64,000 bases of DNA. Source: an uncultured Bacteroidia bacterium. Its GTDB lineage: Bacteria > Bacteroidota > Bacteroidia > Bacteroidales > UBA932. Under the pieces are notes generated by a model. It did not search any database. It was given only the letters and a program-made list of their open reading frames with translations, and was not told the DNA's origin. Both the position numbers and the translations under genes were made by a program. The stretch's first letter is position 1. Every line of letters begins with the position of its first letter. Location: positions 56,203 to 120,202 of the forward strand of contig CACZKE010000007.1 in NCBI GenBank assembly GCA_902781705.1, written 5' to 3'. This document shows positions 20,545-30,800 of this stretch, piece by piece.

Positions 20545-22296
20545 ATGAAGAGAATCATCACCATACTGTCTGTCGCCGCGGCCGCCGCGCTGCTGGCGCC
20601 CTCCTGCTCGAAGGATATGCTGCAGCTGGAAAACCCGAACTCCCTGAGTTCTTCGACAGCCTACACCTACGAATCCGACCTGGACGCGGCCCTTGTGGGC
20701 GTGTACCACGCTTTCAACGGCGGATTCTTCAACAGCGGCATGTCCATCATCTTCGGTTCCCAGTCGGACGAAGGCTACAGCTATTCCCCGGCCATGGACC
20801 TGGTGGATTTCGTCAGCTTCAAGTATCCGAATTACGACCAGAACTGGAACGTCACCCAGTGGAAGTGCCTGTACAACCAGATTGCCCGCTGCAACCAGGT
20901 CATCACCTATATTGAGAACGTGGAAGAATGGAAGGAATTCAGCAAGGAGCAGATCCTGGCCCAGGCCAAGGCCATCCGTGCCTGGGACTACTACATGCTC
21001 ACCATGCTGTACCAGCATCCGCCGTATGTGGACTACATAGCCCCGGCCGGCGACCAGCCCGCGCAGACGCCTTATGAGACCCTCTGCGAAAAGATCATCG
21101 AGGATGCCAAGTACGCCTACGACAACCTTCCGTCCGATTACCTTTCCGGCCCCTGGAAGGGCCAGTACCGCGTGACCAAGTGGTTCTCCGCCACCCTGCT
21201 GGGCCGGGTGAACATGAACAGCGGCAACTACGCCGAGGCCGCCAAGTGGTTCAAGGATGTCATTGACAACGGCAAGTCCGTCGGCGGTGAGAAGCTCGCC
21301 CTCGTGGATGACTATCTCTGGAACAGTGACGACGCCCATGAGAACAACAAGGAAGCCGTCTTCGAGCTCCAGTTTGCCAAGGGCAACGCCAACGCCGGTT
21401 ACTTCGCCGCTTACGGCTGGGGCTGGAACGACGGTGCCACGCCGGACCACCGCAACTGGAGATGGAAGCTCATGTGCCCGTCACCGGTGGGCTGGGGAGA
21501 CTTCTGCGCGGAGACCTGGCTGGTCTATGCCTTCAAGAACGAGAAGACCGTGAAGAACACTCCCCGCACCACCGCCGGTCAGTTCGACCAGCGCCTGGAG
21601 TGCTCCCTCTTCTACCTGGATATCTGGAAAGACTATCCCGGCCACGCCCAGTGGCAGTGGGGCGAAGGTTACGAGGAAAAGGTTGACGCCGGTGAACTGG
21701 AAGCGCCGGGATGGTACAACAACGGCAGTTACTGGACCGGGGACCGCGTATTCACCAACAAATACACCAACTGGTACGGCGGTGACTACAACGTGAAGAT
21801 CGCCGACAACGAGCCCACCAACGTGCGTGTGTTCCGCCTGGGTGAAATCCTGATGGACTATGCCGAGTGCCTGGCCCAGACCGGCGACCTTAAGGGCGCC
21901 ATCGACCAGATCGACATTGTCCGGCAGCGCGCCGGCCTGGCGAAACTCGCGGACCGCGAACCGATTCCGGCGGTCTGGACCAACCCGCTCACCGACGATG
22001 TGATCGACTTCAACAAGGACTACGGCTATGCCGCCATCAAGAGCGGGAACTATACGCTCGCCGACGTCATGAGCGTCATCGACCTCGAGGACATGAAGGA
22101 GACTTGCTACGACTCCGAGCGCAACGTGAACCTCCGCCGCTGGGGCGTCGGGGACACCGGTGGCGCTTTCTACAAGCGAGTGGCCGCCCGTTCCAGCAAG
22201 TACAAGAACCAGTTCGCCCCGCACAAGGTCTGGATCCCCATCCCGCAGTCCGAGGTCAAGAACAATCCGAACCTCGATCAGATCGAGGGCTATTGA
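20545..22296 (+). CDS. SusD/RagB-type surface glycan-binding lipoprotein (second pair)
   Basis: A 583-residue lipoprotein with lipobox APSC (Cys21). It has SusD hallmarks: MLQLENPNSLSSSTAYTYES at the mature N-terminus, the RCNQVITYIE helix, and the terminal pattern ERNVNLRRWG followed by KVWIPIPQSEVKNNPNLDQ. It is about 60 residues longer than the first SusD; the additional sequence is an aromatic-rich stretch around residues 290-420 (YGWGWNDGATPDHRNW, YWTGDRVFTNKYTNWY) that could extend the glycan-binding face. It is co-transcribed with the SusC gene 5 bp upstream and closed by a strong hairpin terminator. Confidence 0.92.
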   Translation: MKRIITILSVAAAAALLAPSCSKDMLQLENPNSLSSSTAYTYESDLDAALVGVYHAFNGGFFNSGMSIIFGSQSDEGYSYSPAMDLVDFVSFKYPNYDQNWNVTQWKCLYNQIARCNQVITYIENVEEWKEFSKEQILAQAKAIRAWDYYMLTMLYQHPPYVDYIAPAGDQPAQTPYETLCEKIIEDAKYAYDNLPSDYLSGPWKGQYRVTKWFSATLLGRVNMNSGNYAEAAKWFKDVIDNGKSVGGEKLALVDDYLWNSDDAHENNKEAVFELQFAKGNANAGYFAAYGWGWNDGATPDHRNWRWKLMCPSPVGWGDFCAETWLVYAFKNEKTVKNTPRTTAGQFDQRLECSLFYLDIWKDYPGHAQWQWGEGYEEKVDAGELEAPGWYNNGSYWTGDRVFTNKYTNWYGGDYNVKIADNEPTNVRVFRLGEILMDYAECLAQTGDLKGAIDQIDIVRQRAGLAKLADREPIPAVWTNPLTDDVIDFNKDYGYAAIKSGNYTLADVMSVIDLEDMKETCYDSERNVNLRRWGVGDTGGAFYKRVAARSSKYKNQFAPHKVWIPIPQSEVKNNPNLDQIEGY

Positions 22297-22322
22297 TCCC
22301 TGCTGTCCCAGTTTGCATGATA

Positions 22323-22359
22323 CAGGTGCCGGAATCATTTGGATTCCGGCCCTGTTTTT
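22323..22359 (+). terminator. Intrinsic terminator after second SusCD operon
   Basis: A long stem CAGGTGCCGGAATC paired with GATTCCGGCCCTG around a 5-nt loop, followed by TTTTTC. It lies 26 bp after the SusD stop and separates the operon from the HTCS gene. Confidence 0.88.
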
Positions 22360-22392
22360 CCTATTTTTACGTATTGATTTGACCGATTGACC

Positions 22393-25300
22393 ATGAAGCG
22401 ATTTCTGCTCATCCTGACTTTGACCGCCCTGGTGCTTCCCGCCCGCGCCGACTGGGCCGGAGAGTTCCGGTACTATGTATATGGATCCGAACAGGGCCTG
22501 TGCGACGAATATGTCCTGAACACCTACAAGGACCGGAACGGATACCTTTGGGCCTGCACGTCCAACGGACTGGACCGGTTCGACGGAAACCGCTTCGTCC
22601 ATTTCAGTTCCCACTCGGCCGACGCGAGGACCCGGATCGAGAACGACTTCATCTACGGGGTCGCCGAGGATGGTAACGGCTGCATCTGGGCCGTCAGCAA
22701 TGCCGGACTCATGCGAATCAGTTGCAAGGAAGGAACGGTATCCTTCTCCAAGGACCTCTGGCAAGAGTCCGACCTGCTGACCTTGCCGATGAACGGCATC
22801 CAGGCCGACGGTGACCGCCTGCTCTGGGTCCTGCAGCGGGACGGACTGGTCGCCGTGGAACTGGATGAAAAGAGCGCGGTCACCCGGGTGGAGAAATATC
22901 CGGCTCCGAGCACATCCCTCCGCTACATGTCCGTGGGGGAAAACGTCATCTGGGTCGGTGGATTCGACGGCGTGTCCTGCTTCCGGAAAGGCCGGGCCGG
23001 TCAACTCGAGGCCGTACCGGGTCCGGAGAATCCCAAACTGGCCGACATCCGGGACGTTTCCACCGTCCTGATCCAGGGGAACTACCTTTGGATCGGTACC
23101 GAGGACGGGCTGTTCTGCTACGATGTCCGGTCCCGTTCCCTGACCACGTTCCAGCATGACCGGCAGAATCCGTCCTCCCTCTCCGACGATCACGTAACCT
23201 GTCTCGCGGCGGATTCCTCGGGCGATATCCTGGTCGGAACATCCCGGGGAATCGACCATTTCACCCGGGCCGGAAAATTCGGGCACATCACCCAGGGACG
23301 CCCACGCAAATCACTGAACACCAACTATGTAAACCATATCCTGGTAGATCGGGACGGTACGCTTTGGGTGAGTACGCTCGTGGGCGGCATCAACCAGATC
23401 ACGCCCAAAAACGTGATGGAAGAGGACATCCTGTCCGTGACCGAAGGGATTTCCAACATCGTTGCCTGCAACTATGAAGACCGCGACGGGAACCTGCTGA
23501 TGGGAATCCTGGGCAAGGGCCTGGGAATCCGCCGGGCAGGACAGGATCAGGTGGAAATCCACTCGCTCAAGGGAAAAGGCGGCCTGTCCCAGGAGGACAT
23601 CTTCGTCATCCGGCAGGACCACAACGGCGATTACTGGATGGCCAGCCGCAACGACGGACTGATCTTCCTCTCGCACCGGGATCTGTCCCGTCCCCGTTTC
23701 AAATCCTACCATACGGACAACTGCGGCATCGCCTCCAACCATATCTTCGACCTGGAATACGACCCGGTCCGCAAGGGAATCTGGTACTGCACCAACGAGA
23801 GCCTGGGATTCCTGGACATCGGACAGATGACCTTCCATCGCATCTGGCTGTCTTCCGAGACCGACTATGCGGCAAGGTTCCACTGCCTGTACCTGGACAG
23901 CCGCGAACGGCTGTGGGCAGGCGGATACGGCCTTTGCACGATAGACTTGAAACGGAATTCCAACCTGGACGGCACCGTCGACGTGGATTTCCGGCCGTCG
24001 CTTTCCGCCTCCGGCGACGCCCATTTGGAACGGATCACCTCCATCACCGAGTCACCGGACGGGAAAATCTGGGTCGGGTGCCAGGGCAACGGCGTCTTTT
24101 CCCTGGAGGAAGACGGTCATTTCGCGCCGATCCCGGTCCAGTACGGCCCCTTCCGGAGCCGCGTCACCAAGTTGATTCCCGACTCGTCCGGCGATATCTG
24201 GATCGGCACCACGGACGGCATCCTGTGTTACTCTCCCTCCCTCCGCCGGATGTCCAAGTTTTCGGAAGCCGACGGCCTGCCTTCCAACCACTGCTACATC
24301 GATTCCGGTTACCGGCTCTCCGACGGACGGATCACCTTCGGAACCACCAACGGACTCGTATTTTTCAACGCTCCGATCCAACGCCTTCACAGTACCGACA
24401 GGAAGGTCTTCATCACGGGATTGGAAAAGGAGGACGAATTCTCCCTGGGGGACATCACCCAGGTGGACATCTACCCGGACCATCCTTCCTTCAACATCCA
24501 TTATTCTGCGCTGGACCTCTCCAACCCGCGCAGCGTCCTGTACTCCTATAAGATTGACGGACTAGATACTGACTGGACGGTAAGTCCCGCAGGAACAGTA
24601 CGTTACAACAACCTTAAGCCCGGAGATTACACCTTCCGGGTGCGCTGCACCAATGCCGATGATACCTGGTCCACAGAAGAAACCCTCCTGAACGTCAACG
24701 TGCATCCGCGGTTCATCCAGACGCCCTGGTTCTGGGGACTGCTGTTCCTTACGCTCCTCTCGGGCATCCTGTACATGGTGTACCTGAATGCCCGGGCCGC
24801 CCGCATCAAGCAGCGTGAACTCTCTTCCGAAGTGGCGGAGAAGACCGCCGACCTCACCCAGGCCATGCAGGATATCCTCCGTTCCAAGGAATCTATCGAA
24901 GAGCAGAATCTCCTGCTGGAGGAACAGAAAGCCAAGCTGGAAGAGTATTCCGCCCGGATGGACCGGGCCAACAAGGAGAAGATGGCCCTGTACACCCAGC
25001 TCACCCATGAGTTCAAGACGCCCCTTTCCCTGATTCTCGGACCGGTCAGCGAAATGGCTGCGACCAACAAGGACGCGACCCTCGCCCCGGCCATCGAGAT
25101 CATCGACCGGAATTCCAAATACCTGCTTTCCCTGGTAAACCAGGTCCTTGACCTGAGAAGGGTGGATTCCGGAAAAGTGAAAATGCATCAGGAAAGTTTC
25201 AACATCGCCCGGCTGTCCGACATCTATGCCCTGGACTACGGAACCGTCCTGAAGGAACGGAACATCACCTTCGACACGGCGACGCGGATGGTCCACAAGC

Positions 25301-26493
25301 ACATCCTCTCCGACCGGGACATCATCAACAAGATCCTGTCGAACCTGATGTCCAATGCCGTCAAGCACACTCCGGCCGGCGGCCGGATCTCCCTCAGGAT
25401 GGCGCAGGTACCGCGGTCCGACGGTCAGATGATGCAGTACCTGTCCGTTTTCAACACCGGCAGCTACATCGAGCCGTCGGAACAGAAGAAGATCTTCGGC
25501 CTGTTCTACAAGATCGGTGACAAGCCCGGATATCCCACAGCCGGCATGAGCAGCAGCGGCATCGGCCTGTACCTGGTGCGCCAGCTGGTCACGGAAATGG
25601 GCGGTGAAATCCGCGTCAAGAGCAAGGAGGGCTGGGGAACGGCCTTCCGGGTCCTCTTCCCGGTCACGCTGGTGAACAGCAAGGCCGTGGAGGACCAACC
25701 CTACACACCGCCGGAAGATGAAAACCAGCCTGTCCTCCTGCTGGTGGAAGACAACGACGACATGCGCGCCTACATCAAGAGCGTCCTGTCGGACAAGTAC
25801 CATATCGCCGAGGCGGCGAACGGCGAAAAAGGCTTCGACCTCGCCAAGAAGATCACGCCGGATTTCATCATCTCCGACCTGATGATGCCGGTATGCGACG
25901 GCCTGCAGTTCTGCCGGATGATCCGCGCAGACAGTACCCTGAGCCACATCCCCTTCCTGATGCTTACCGCCCTCTCGAACGACAATGCCCGGCTGAGCAG
26001 CTACAAGGAGGGCGTGGACGCCTTCCTGGTGAAACCGTTCGACAAAGAGATGCTCCTCACCCGTATCGAGAACATCCTCAGCAACCGGCAGCAGCAGCAG
26101 CATGAGGTTTCCTTCGACCTCAGGAACGCCTATGCGAACGTAAATATCGAGCGATCCGACAAAGTGTTCATGGAAAACCTCCTGAACATCCTCAAGGACA
26201 ACTACACGAATCCGGAATTCAACGTTCCGCAGCTACAGTCCCTGATGTGCATGAGCATGACGCCTTTCTACAAGAAGATATCGGCCCTCACGGGTCTTAC
26301 CCCGGCCCTGTTCATCCGCCTGTACCGGCTCCAGACCGCGAAGAAGATGCTGGAGGACCATGCCGGCGACAAGGGCATCAGCATCTCGGAAATCGCCTAC
26401 ATGGTAGGGTTCAACGATCCCAAGTACTTCTCCAAGTGCTTCCAGAACCAGTACCACGTCCTCCCCAGTGCCATCCTGCAGGGAGAGGCATGA
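22393..26493 (+). CDS. Hybrid two-component system (HTCS) PUL regulator
   Basis: A 1366-residue one-protein two-component system. The ATG at 22393 gives a signal peptide (MKRFLLILTLTALVLPARA); a TTG two codons upstream is less likely. Residues about 25-690 are a periplasmic double beta-propeller made of repeats such as DRNGYLWACTSNGLDRFDG. A Y_Y_Y domain spans about 700-770, and a membrane helix about 777-799 (WFWGLLFLTLLSGILYMVYL). The histidine kinase has His872 in LTHEFKTPLSLI and an ATPase domain with GIGLYLVRQLV. A receiver domain has Asp1162 in DFIISDLMMPVCDG, and a C-terminal AraC-type HTH spans about 1256-1366. Such proteins bind a specific oligosaccharide in the periplasm and activate the adjacent PUL, here probably both SusCD operons and the arabinan-degrading genes. 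Confidence 0.95.
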   Translation: MKRFLLILTLTALVLPARADWAGEFRYYVYGSEQGLCDEYVLNTYKDRNGYLWACTSNGLDRFDGNRFVHFSSHSADARTRIENDFIYGVAEDGNGCIWAVSNAGLMRISCKEGTVSFSKDLWQESDLLTLPMNGIQADGDRLLWVLQRDGLVAVELDEKSAVTRVEKYPAPSTSLRYMSVGENVIWVGGFDGVSCFRKGRAGQLEAVPGPENPKLADIRDVSTVLIQGNYLWIGTEDGLFCYDVRSRSLTTFQHDRQNPSSLSDDHVTCLAADSSGDILVGTSRGIDHFTRAGKFGHITQGRPRKSLNTNYVNHILVDRDGTLWVSTLVGGINQITPKNVMEEDILSVTEGISNIVACNYEDRDGNLLMGILGKGLGIRRAGQDQVEIHSLKGKGGLSQEDIFVIRQDHNGDYWMASRNDGLIFLSHRDLSRPRFKSYHTDNCGIASNHIFDLEYDPVRKGIWYCTNESLGFLDIGQMTFHRIWLSSETDYAARFHCLYLDSRERLWAGGYGLCTIDLKRNSNLDGTVDVDFRPSLSASGDAHLERITSITESPDGKIWVGCQGNGVFSLEEDGHFAPIPVQYGPFRSRVTKLIPDSSGDIWIGTTDGILCYSPSLRRMSKFSEADGLPSNHCYIDSGYRLSDGRITFGTTNGLVFFNAPIQRLHSTDRKVFITGLEKEDEFSLGDITQVDIYPDHPSFNIHYSALDLSNPRSVLYSYKIDGLDTDWTVSPAGTVRYNNLKPGDYTFRVRCTNADDTWSTEETLLNVNVHPRFIQTPWFWGLLFLTLLSGILYMVYLNARAARIKQRELSSEVAEKTADLTQAMQDILRSKESIEEQNLLLEEQKAKLEEYSARMDRANKEKMALYTQLTHEFKTPLSLILGPVSEMAATNKDATLAPAIEIIDRNSKYLLSLVNQVLDLRRVDSGKVKMHQESFNIARLSDIYALDYGTVLKERNITFDTATRMVHKHILSDRDIINKILSNLMSNAVKHTPAGGRISLRMAQVPRSDGQMMQYLSVFNTGSYIEPSEQKKIFGLFYKIGDKPGYPTAGMSSSGIGLYLVRQLVTEMGGEIRVKSKEGWGTAFRVLFPVTLVNSKAVEDQPYTPPEDENQPVLLLVEDNDDMRAYIKSVLSDKYHIAEAANGEKGFDLAKKITPDFIISDLMMPVCDGLQFCRMIRADSTLSHIPFLMLTALSNDNARLSSYKEGVDAFLVKPFDKEMLLTRIENILSNRQQQQHEVSFDLRNAYANVNIERSDKVFMENLLNILKDNYTNPEFNVPQLQSLMCMSMTPFYKKISALTGLTPALFIRLYRLQTAKKMLEDHAGDKGISISEIAYMVGFNDPKYFSKCFQNQYHVLPSAILQGEA

Positions 26494-26608
26494 GAAAGAC
26501 ACTTTGGAAAGCACATTCTGAAGCCGCCATCAGGCGGCAGAGCGGAGGCCGTGTCCGTCAGGACTTATAGGCCGGGAGCGCCGGGGGATAATAGGGGGCA
26601 GAGCCCCC
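26494..26608. repeat. Palindrome-rich intergenic stretch between HTCS and GH43 genes
   Basis: No gene is visible. The 115 bp contain short GC-rich palindromes: GCCGCC..GGCGGC near 26522-26538 and GGGGGCAGAGCCCCC at about 26595-26609. The latter can act as a terminator for the two converging genes, although its T run is poor. Similar mosaics of short GC palindromes lie at 63737-63847, suggesting a dispersed repeat. Confidence 0.4.
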
Positions 26609-27646
26609 TCAAAGGTCCACCGTGGGCCAGCCGTCCGGGGTCCAGGTGATGTCGCAGACGAGGAGTTTCGAGCGGTATTCGTACTCGCTGTCATAGCCAT
26701 GCATGAACATGTAGTCCTTGCCGTCAAAGTTCACGACCGCGCAGTGGCCCACACCGGCGTAGTGGCCGTTGCCCTTGGCCACCACGGTACCGCCGCCGTC
26801 CATCAGGGATACGCCGTTCTTGTCGATATACGGTCCTGTAACCTTCTCGGAACGGCCGACAACCACGTTATACGTGCTGTTCTTGCCGCGGCAGCAGAGG
26901 TCATAAGAGACGAACAGGTAGTAGTAGTTCCCGTGACGGAAGATGAACGGAGCCTCCACGGCACCGTTGCCCGGGTCGAAGTCCGGACCGCGCGAGTCGC
27001 GCTTGATACCGTCATCCTTGCCGGCGATGTCCTTCGTCGTCCCTTCCGGACGGCGGCAGATCGGATACCACTCCTGCGGTTCGGCCATCTTGGTCATGCT
27101 CTCGTCCAGCTTGAACATCTTGATACCCCGCCAGAAGGAGCCGAAGCACAGCCAGCCGGTGCCGTTCTCGTCCACGATCATGTTCGCATCGATGGCGTTC
27201 CACTCGTCGCGGCCGGGGATGGACTCCACGATCATGCCCTGATCCTCCCACTTGAAATCCGGGGACTCGGGGTTCAGCGTCTTGTTCGTGGCGACGCCGA
27301 TGGCGGAGATGTTGCGGCCGAACACCGAATAGGAATAATAGATGTACCAGAGTCCGTTGTGATACTGGATGTCCGGAGCCCAGGGCATCCAGCGGAAGCC
27401 CTTGTCCGTGGCCCACTTCGGCGTCTCCGAAAAGACACGCGGCTCAATGCGCCAGGTCTTCATGTCGGTGGAGGACATGCAGCCCATGCCGGTCGTGAAC
27501 ACATAGTAGCGACCGTCACAGAAAGCGGCGACGGGATCGTGCGCGTCCGGATACTCGACGAGCGTACCCGGCTCGGGGCCGAACCGCTGGGCGGAGAGGG
27601 AAACCGTGACCAGGAGTCCCAGGACGGGGAGGAATTTCTTGAGCAT
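26609..27646 (-). CDS. GH43 endo-alpha-1,5-L-arabinanase
   Basis: A 345-residue secreted five-bladed-propeller glycosidase (signal peptide ending SLSAQ, residue 20). The family's three catalytic acids are visible: Asp37 in DAHDPVAAFCDGRYYVF (general base), Asp153 in NAIDANMIVDENG (pKa modulator) and Glu231 in GAVEAPFIFRHGNYYYL (general acid). Segments such as FGSFWRGIKMFKLDE, CCRGKNSTYNVVVGRSEKV and TGPYIDKNGV are typical of arabinan endo-1,5-alpha-L-arabinosidases rather than xylosidases of the same family. It would cut the linear arabinan backbone, periplasmically or at the surface. It converges on the HTCS gene and diverges from the GH54 gene. Confidence 0.92.
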   Translation of the reverse strand: MLKKFLPVLGLLVTVSLSAQRFGPEPGTLVEYPDAHDPVAAFCDGRYYVFTTGMGCMSSTDMKTWRIEPRVFSETPKWATDKGFRWMPWAPDIQYHNGLWYIYYSYSVFGRNISAIGVATNKTLNPESPDFKWEDQGMIVESIPGRDEWNAIDANMIVDENGTGWLCFGSFWRGIKMFKLDESMTKMAEPQEWYPICRRPEGTTKDIAGKDDGIKRDSRGPDFDPGNGAVEAPFIFRHGNYYYLFVSYDLCCRGKNSTYNVVVGRSEKVTGPYIDKNGVSLMDGGGTVVAKGNGHYAGVGHCAVVNFDGKDYMFMHGYDSEYEYRSKLLVCDITWTPDGWPTVDL

Positions 27647-27673
27647 AGCTTACAGTATTTTGTTTAACTGGTT

Positions 27674-27681
27674 GCAAGGTA
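27674..27681 (-). promoter_or_regulatory. Possible -7 box of the GH43 gene
   Basis: On the minus strand TACCTTGC lies 27 bp before the ATG. It differs from TAnnTTTG in the last half. A small dyad GGTGaaaataCACC (27724-27737) between the two divergent genes echoes the GGTGGAAA/TTTCCACC motif seen before the SusC genes. Confidence 0.3.
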
Positions 27682-27778
27682 ACGCTTTTTGGCGGAATAA
27701 AGGGGGACAATCCTGCGGGATTGGGTGAAAATACACCTGTTCGGGAAAATAATCAACCTTCCCTCGCACACGAATGCC

Positions 27779-27786
27779 TATCTTGC
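27779..27786 (+). promoter_or_regulatory. Possible -7 box of the GH54 operon
   Basis: TATCTTGC is 39 bp before the ATG at 27826 and resembles the -7 box of the divergent GH43 gene (TAYCTTGC in both), which differs from the TAnnTTTG consensus in the same way. Confidence 0.3.
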
Positions 27787-27825
27787 GGATGCTTTCAAAA
27801 GGCATCAAACCAAACACTTTCCGAT

Positions 27826-30800
27826 ATGATCAAAAAACCGATCCTTTTCACGGCACTCGCCCTGGCACTGGCCACCCCGGCCACGATCGTGGCGGGCATC
27901 GCCCTTTCCAGCGGACCGGCCGCCGTCCCGGCTCGTCCGGAAGGCCCCTGCGACATCTATGCCGCCGGCGACACTCCTTGCGTCGCGGCCCACAGTTCCA
28001 CCCGCGCCCTGTATGCCTCCTACGAGGGCCCCTTGTACCAGGTGATGCGCCAGTCCGACCGGGCCACGCTGGATATCTGCGTCGTTCCGGCCAGCCCCGG
28101 CGATCCGGGCGGCTATGCCAATGCCGCCGCACAGGACGAGTTCTGCAAGAACACCACCTGCTGGGTGACGGTCCTCTATGACCAGTCCGGCAAGGAGAAC
28201 CACCTGTACCAGGCCCCGCGCGGCGCCTTCGTGGGTGCCGCCCTCGGCGGATTCGACACGATGCCCATCGCGGACATGGCCCCGGTCACCCTCATGGGCC
28301 ACAAGGTCTATGGCATCTTCTTCGTCCCGGGCATGGGCATGCGGCAGAACGACCCGCACGGCACGGCCGTGGATGACCAGGCCGAAGGCCAGTACTGGGT
28401 GATCAACGGTCACCACTACAACTCCGGCTGCTGCTTCGACTACGGCAATGCGGAGACCGACAGCCGTGATGACGGCGACGGCACCATGGAGACCACCTAC
28501 TACGGCAACCAGCCGCTGTGGTACCACGGCGACGCCCCGGGTCCGTGGATCATGACCGACCAGGAGAACAACCTCGTGGGCTGCGTGAACCCCGATCCGA
28601 ACGACAAGTACTGCGAGGGCCTTCCCAGCATCAGCTGGCGCTTCGTCACGGCGACCGCCGACGGCGAACCTCACCACTGGCGCTCCATGGGCGGCAATGC
28701 CCAGGGCGGCGAACTGATCACCATGTTCGACGGTTCCCGTATCCAGAACGACCGCAACAGCTACGATCCCATGCGCAAGCAGGGCGCCATCGTGCTGGGC
28801 AACGGAGGTGACAACAACAATTACTCCTCCGGTACCTTCTACGAGGGTGCGATGACCGCTCCGGACACCTTCCCGACCGTGGAGACGAACCAGGCCATCC
28901 AGGCCAATGTCGTCGCCGCCGGCTACGATGTCCAGCGCCTCGCCATCGGTGCGTCCGACAAGACCGCCACCCCGAACGGCCTGCAGACCTTCTCCCCGGG
29001 TTCCGTGGGCAACACCACCGTCTCCTTCGTGAACACCACCAAGGCCCCCATCAACGACCTGACGCTCACCATCGATGCCCCGAAGGGCTGGAAGGTGAAT
29101 GTCCTGGGCAGCAAGGAGACCGCGAAGAAGGTCGATTACGCCGTCCTCCCCGGCCAGACCGTCATCGCGAACTTCACCGTCACCGCCGGCTCCCGCGAGT
29201 ATAACGGCGACCTGACGGCGAAGGCCGCCTGGACCGCTCCGGACGGCAAGGCCTGGAACGAGACCGCCGTCGAGAAGGTGCGCAACGTCGCTCCCGTGAA
29301 GATCAACGAGTTCCGCGTCGCCGACGGCGTGAACAAGACCAACTCCTTCATCGAGCTGTACAACGCCTCCGACAAGGAAGTGGACATCGCCGGCTGGGAG
29401 ATCGTCCAGCATGGCGCCACCCTGCCCTACTTTTCCACCATCAAGGTCCCCGGCGGCACCAAGCTCGCCCCGAAGGCTTTCTATCTCCTCGGCCTCTCCA
29501 CCTCCGGCCTCGCCGTGGACGCCGCCAAGGGCGACAAGACCCTGTATGTGCGCGACGTAACCGGCATCCAGGCGGGTGACGAAATCACCATCGGCACCGG
29601 TGCCAACGCCGAGAAGCACAAGGTGGCCGTCGTCGTCAAGCACGAACCGGCGCCCGTGGAAGGCGGCGACTTCATGCGCCACTACGGCCGCGTGATAAAC
29701 GCCCTCGGCACCCCAACCACCCTGTGGCAGCCGCTGCCGGACGGTCCGGTGATCACGATCCCTGCCGGTTCCACCAGCGTTCCCGTGGACAACACCCTCG
29801 GTTTCAAGGTGGGCGCCAAGATGGCCATCGGGTACGGTGCGAAATATCCCGCCCCCGTCGCGAACTTCGAGAAATACGAGGTCGTGACCGTCACCAAGGT
29901 CGGCAAGCCCGGCACCCAGGCCTGGCTTGCCTATGACGCCAAGCCCGGCGACCGCAACATCAAGGTGTCCTCCGTGGAGAACATCAGTGTCGGCGACGTA
30001 ATCCGCCTGGACATCGACAGCAAGGGCCACGGCGTGGAATACGTGAAGGTCAAGAAGGTAGGCACCGCATCCGCCAAGAGCCCGGGCCGCGGACCCATGA
30101 CCCTCGAAGAGGCCGGCACCGGTCTTACCCTCACCAAGCCGCTCAAGTACGCGCACTCCGCCAACATGCCGTTCAGCTGCAACGGTACCGGCATCTCCTT
30201 CACCCCGGCGACGAAGTTCGACCACTCCAGCAACGAGCCCGTCCTCGCCCTCGTCTATGAGATCGTCCTCGAGGAAGGCCTCCAGCGCGACCATCCGGTC
30301 GACGAGGTCATCTGCGACCCGTCCGTCAAGACCGCCGGCTACCAAGGCGAAATCGCCCCGGACCAGCTCTTTGGCGGACCGGCCCTCGCCCGCATGGGCA
30401 ACATGACCCTCTACGATGCCGAAGGCCGCGTAGTGGACTGCCTCAACTGGGGTACCATCGTGGATCCGATGCTCGCCGAAGGTTTCCAGGGCCAGTCCGG
30501 CCTGGAGGAATACGGCAACTACATCCACCTCAAGGTGGAAAACGAGAACCGCGGCTGGGGACGCGATCCCAACGCGCCTACCCTGCTGAACCCGCACCTC
30601 AGCGCCGGCCGTTATCCGGATGGCGCCGACACCGACGACAACATGGTGGACTTCAAGTTCCAGCTTTCCACGAACCTCTACGAGCCCGCCAAGGCCGGTT
30701 CCAAGAAGATCACCATTACCGACACGCAGGGCCTCCGCATCGGCCACCTGTTCAACATCGGCTACGGGGATGACCTGGAGACCGTGATGGTGGCGACCAT

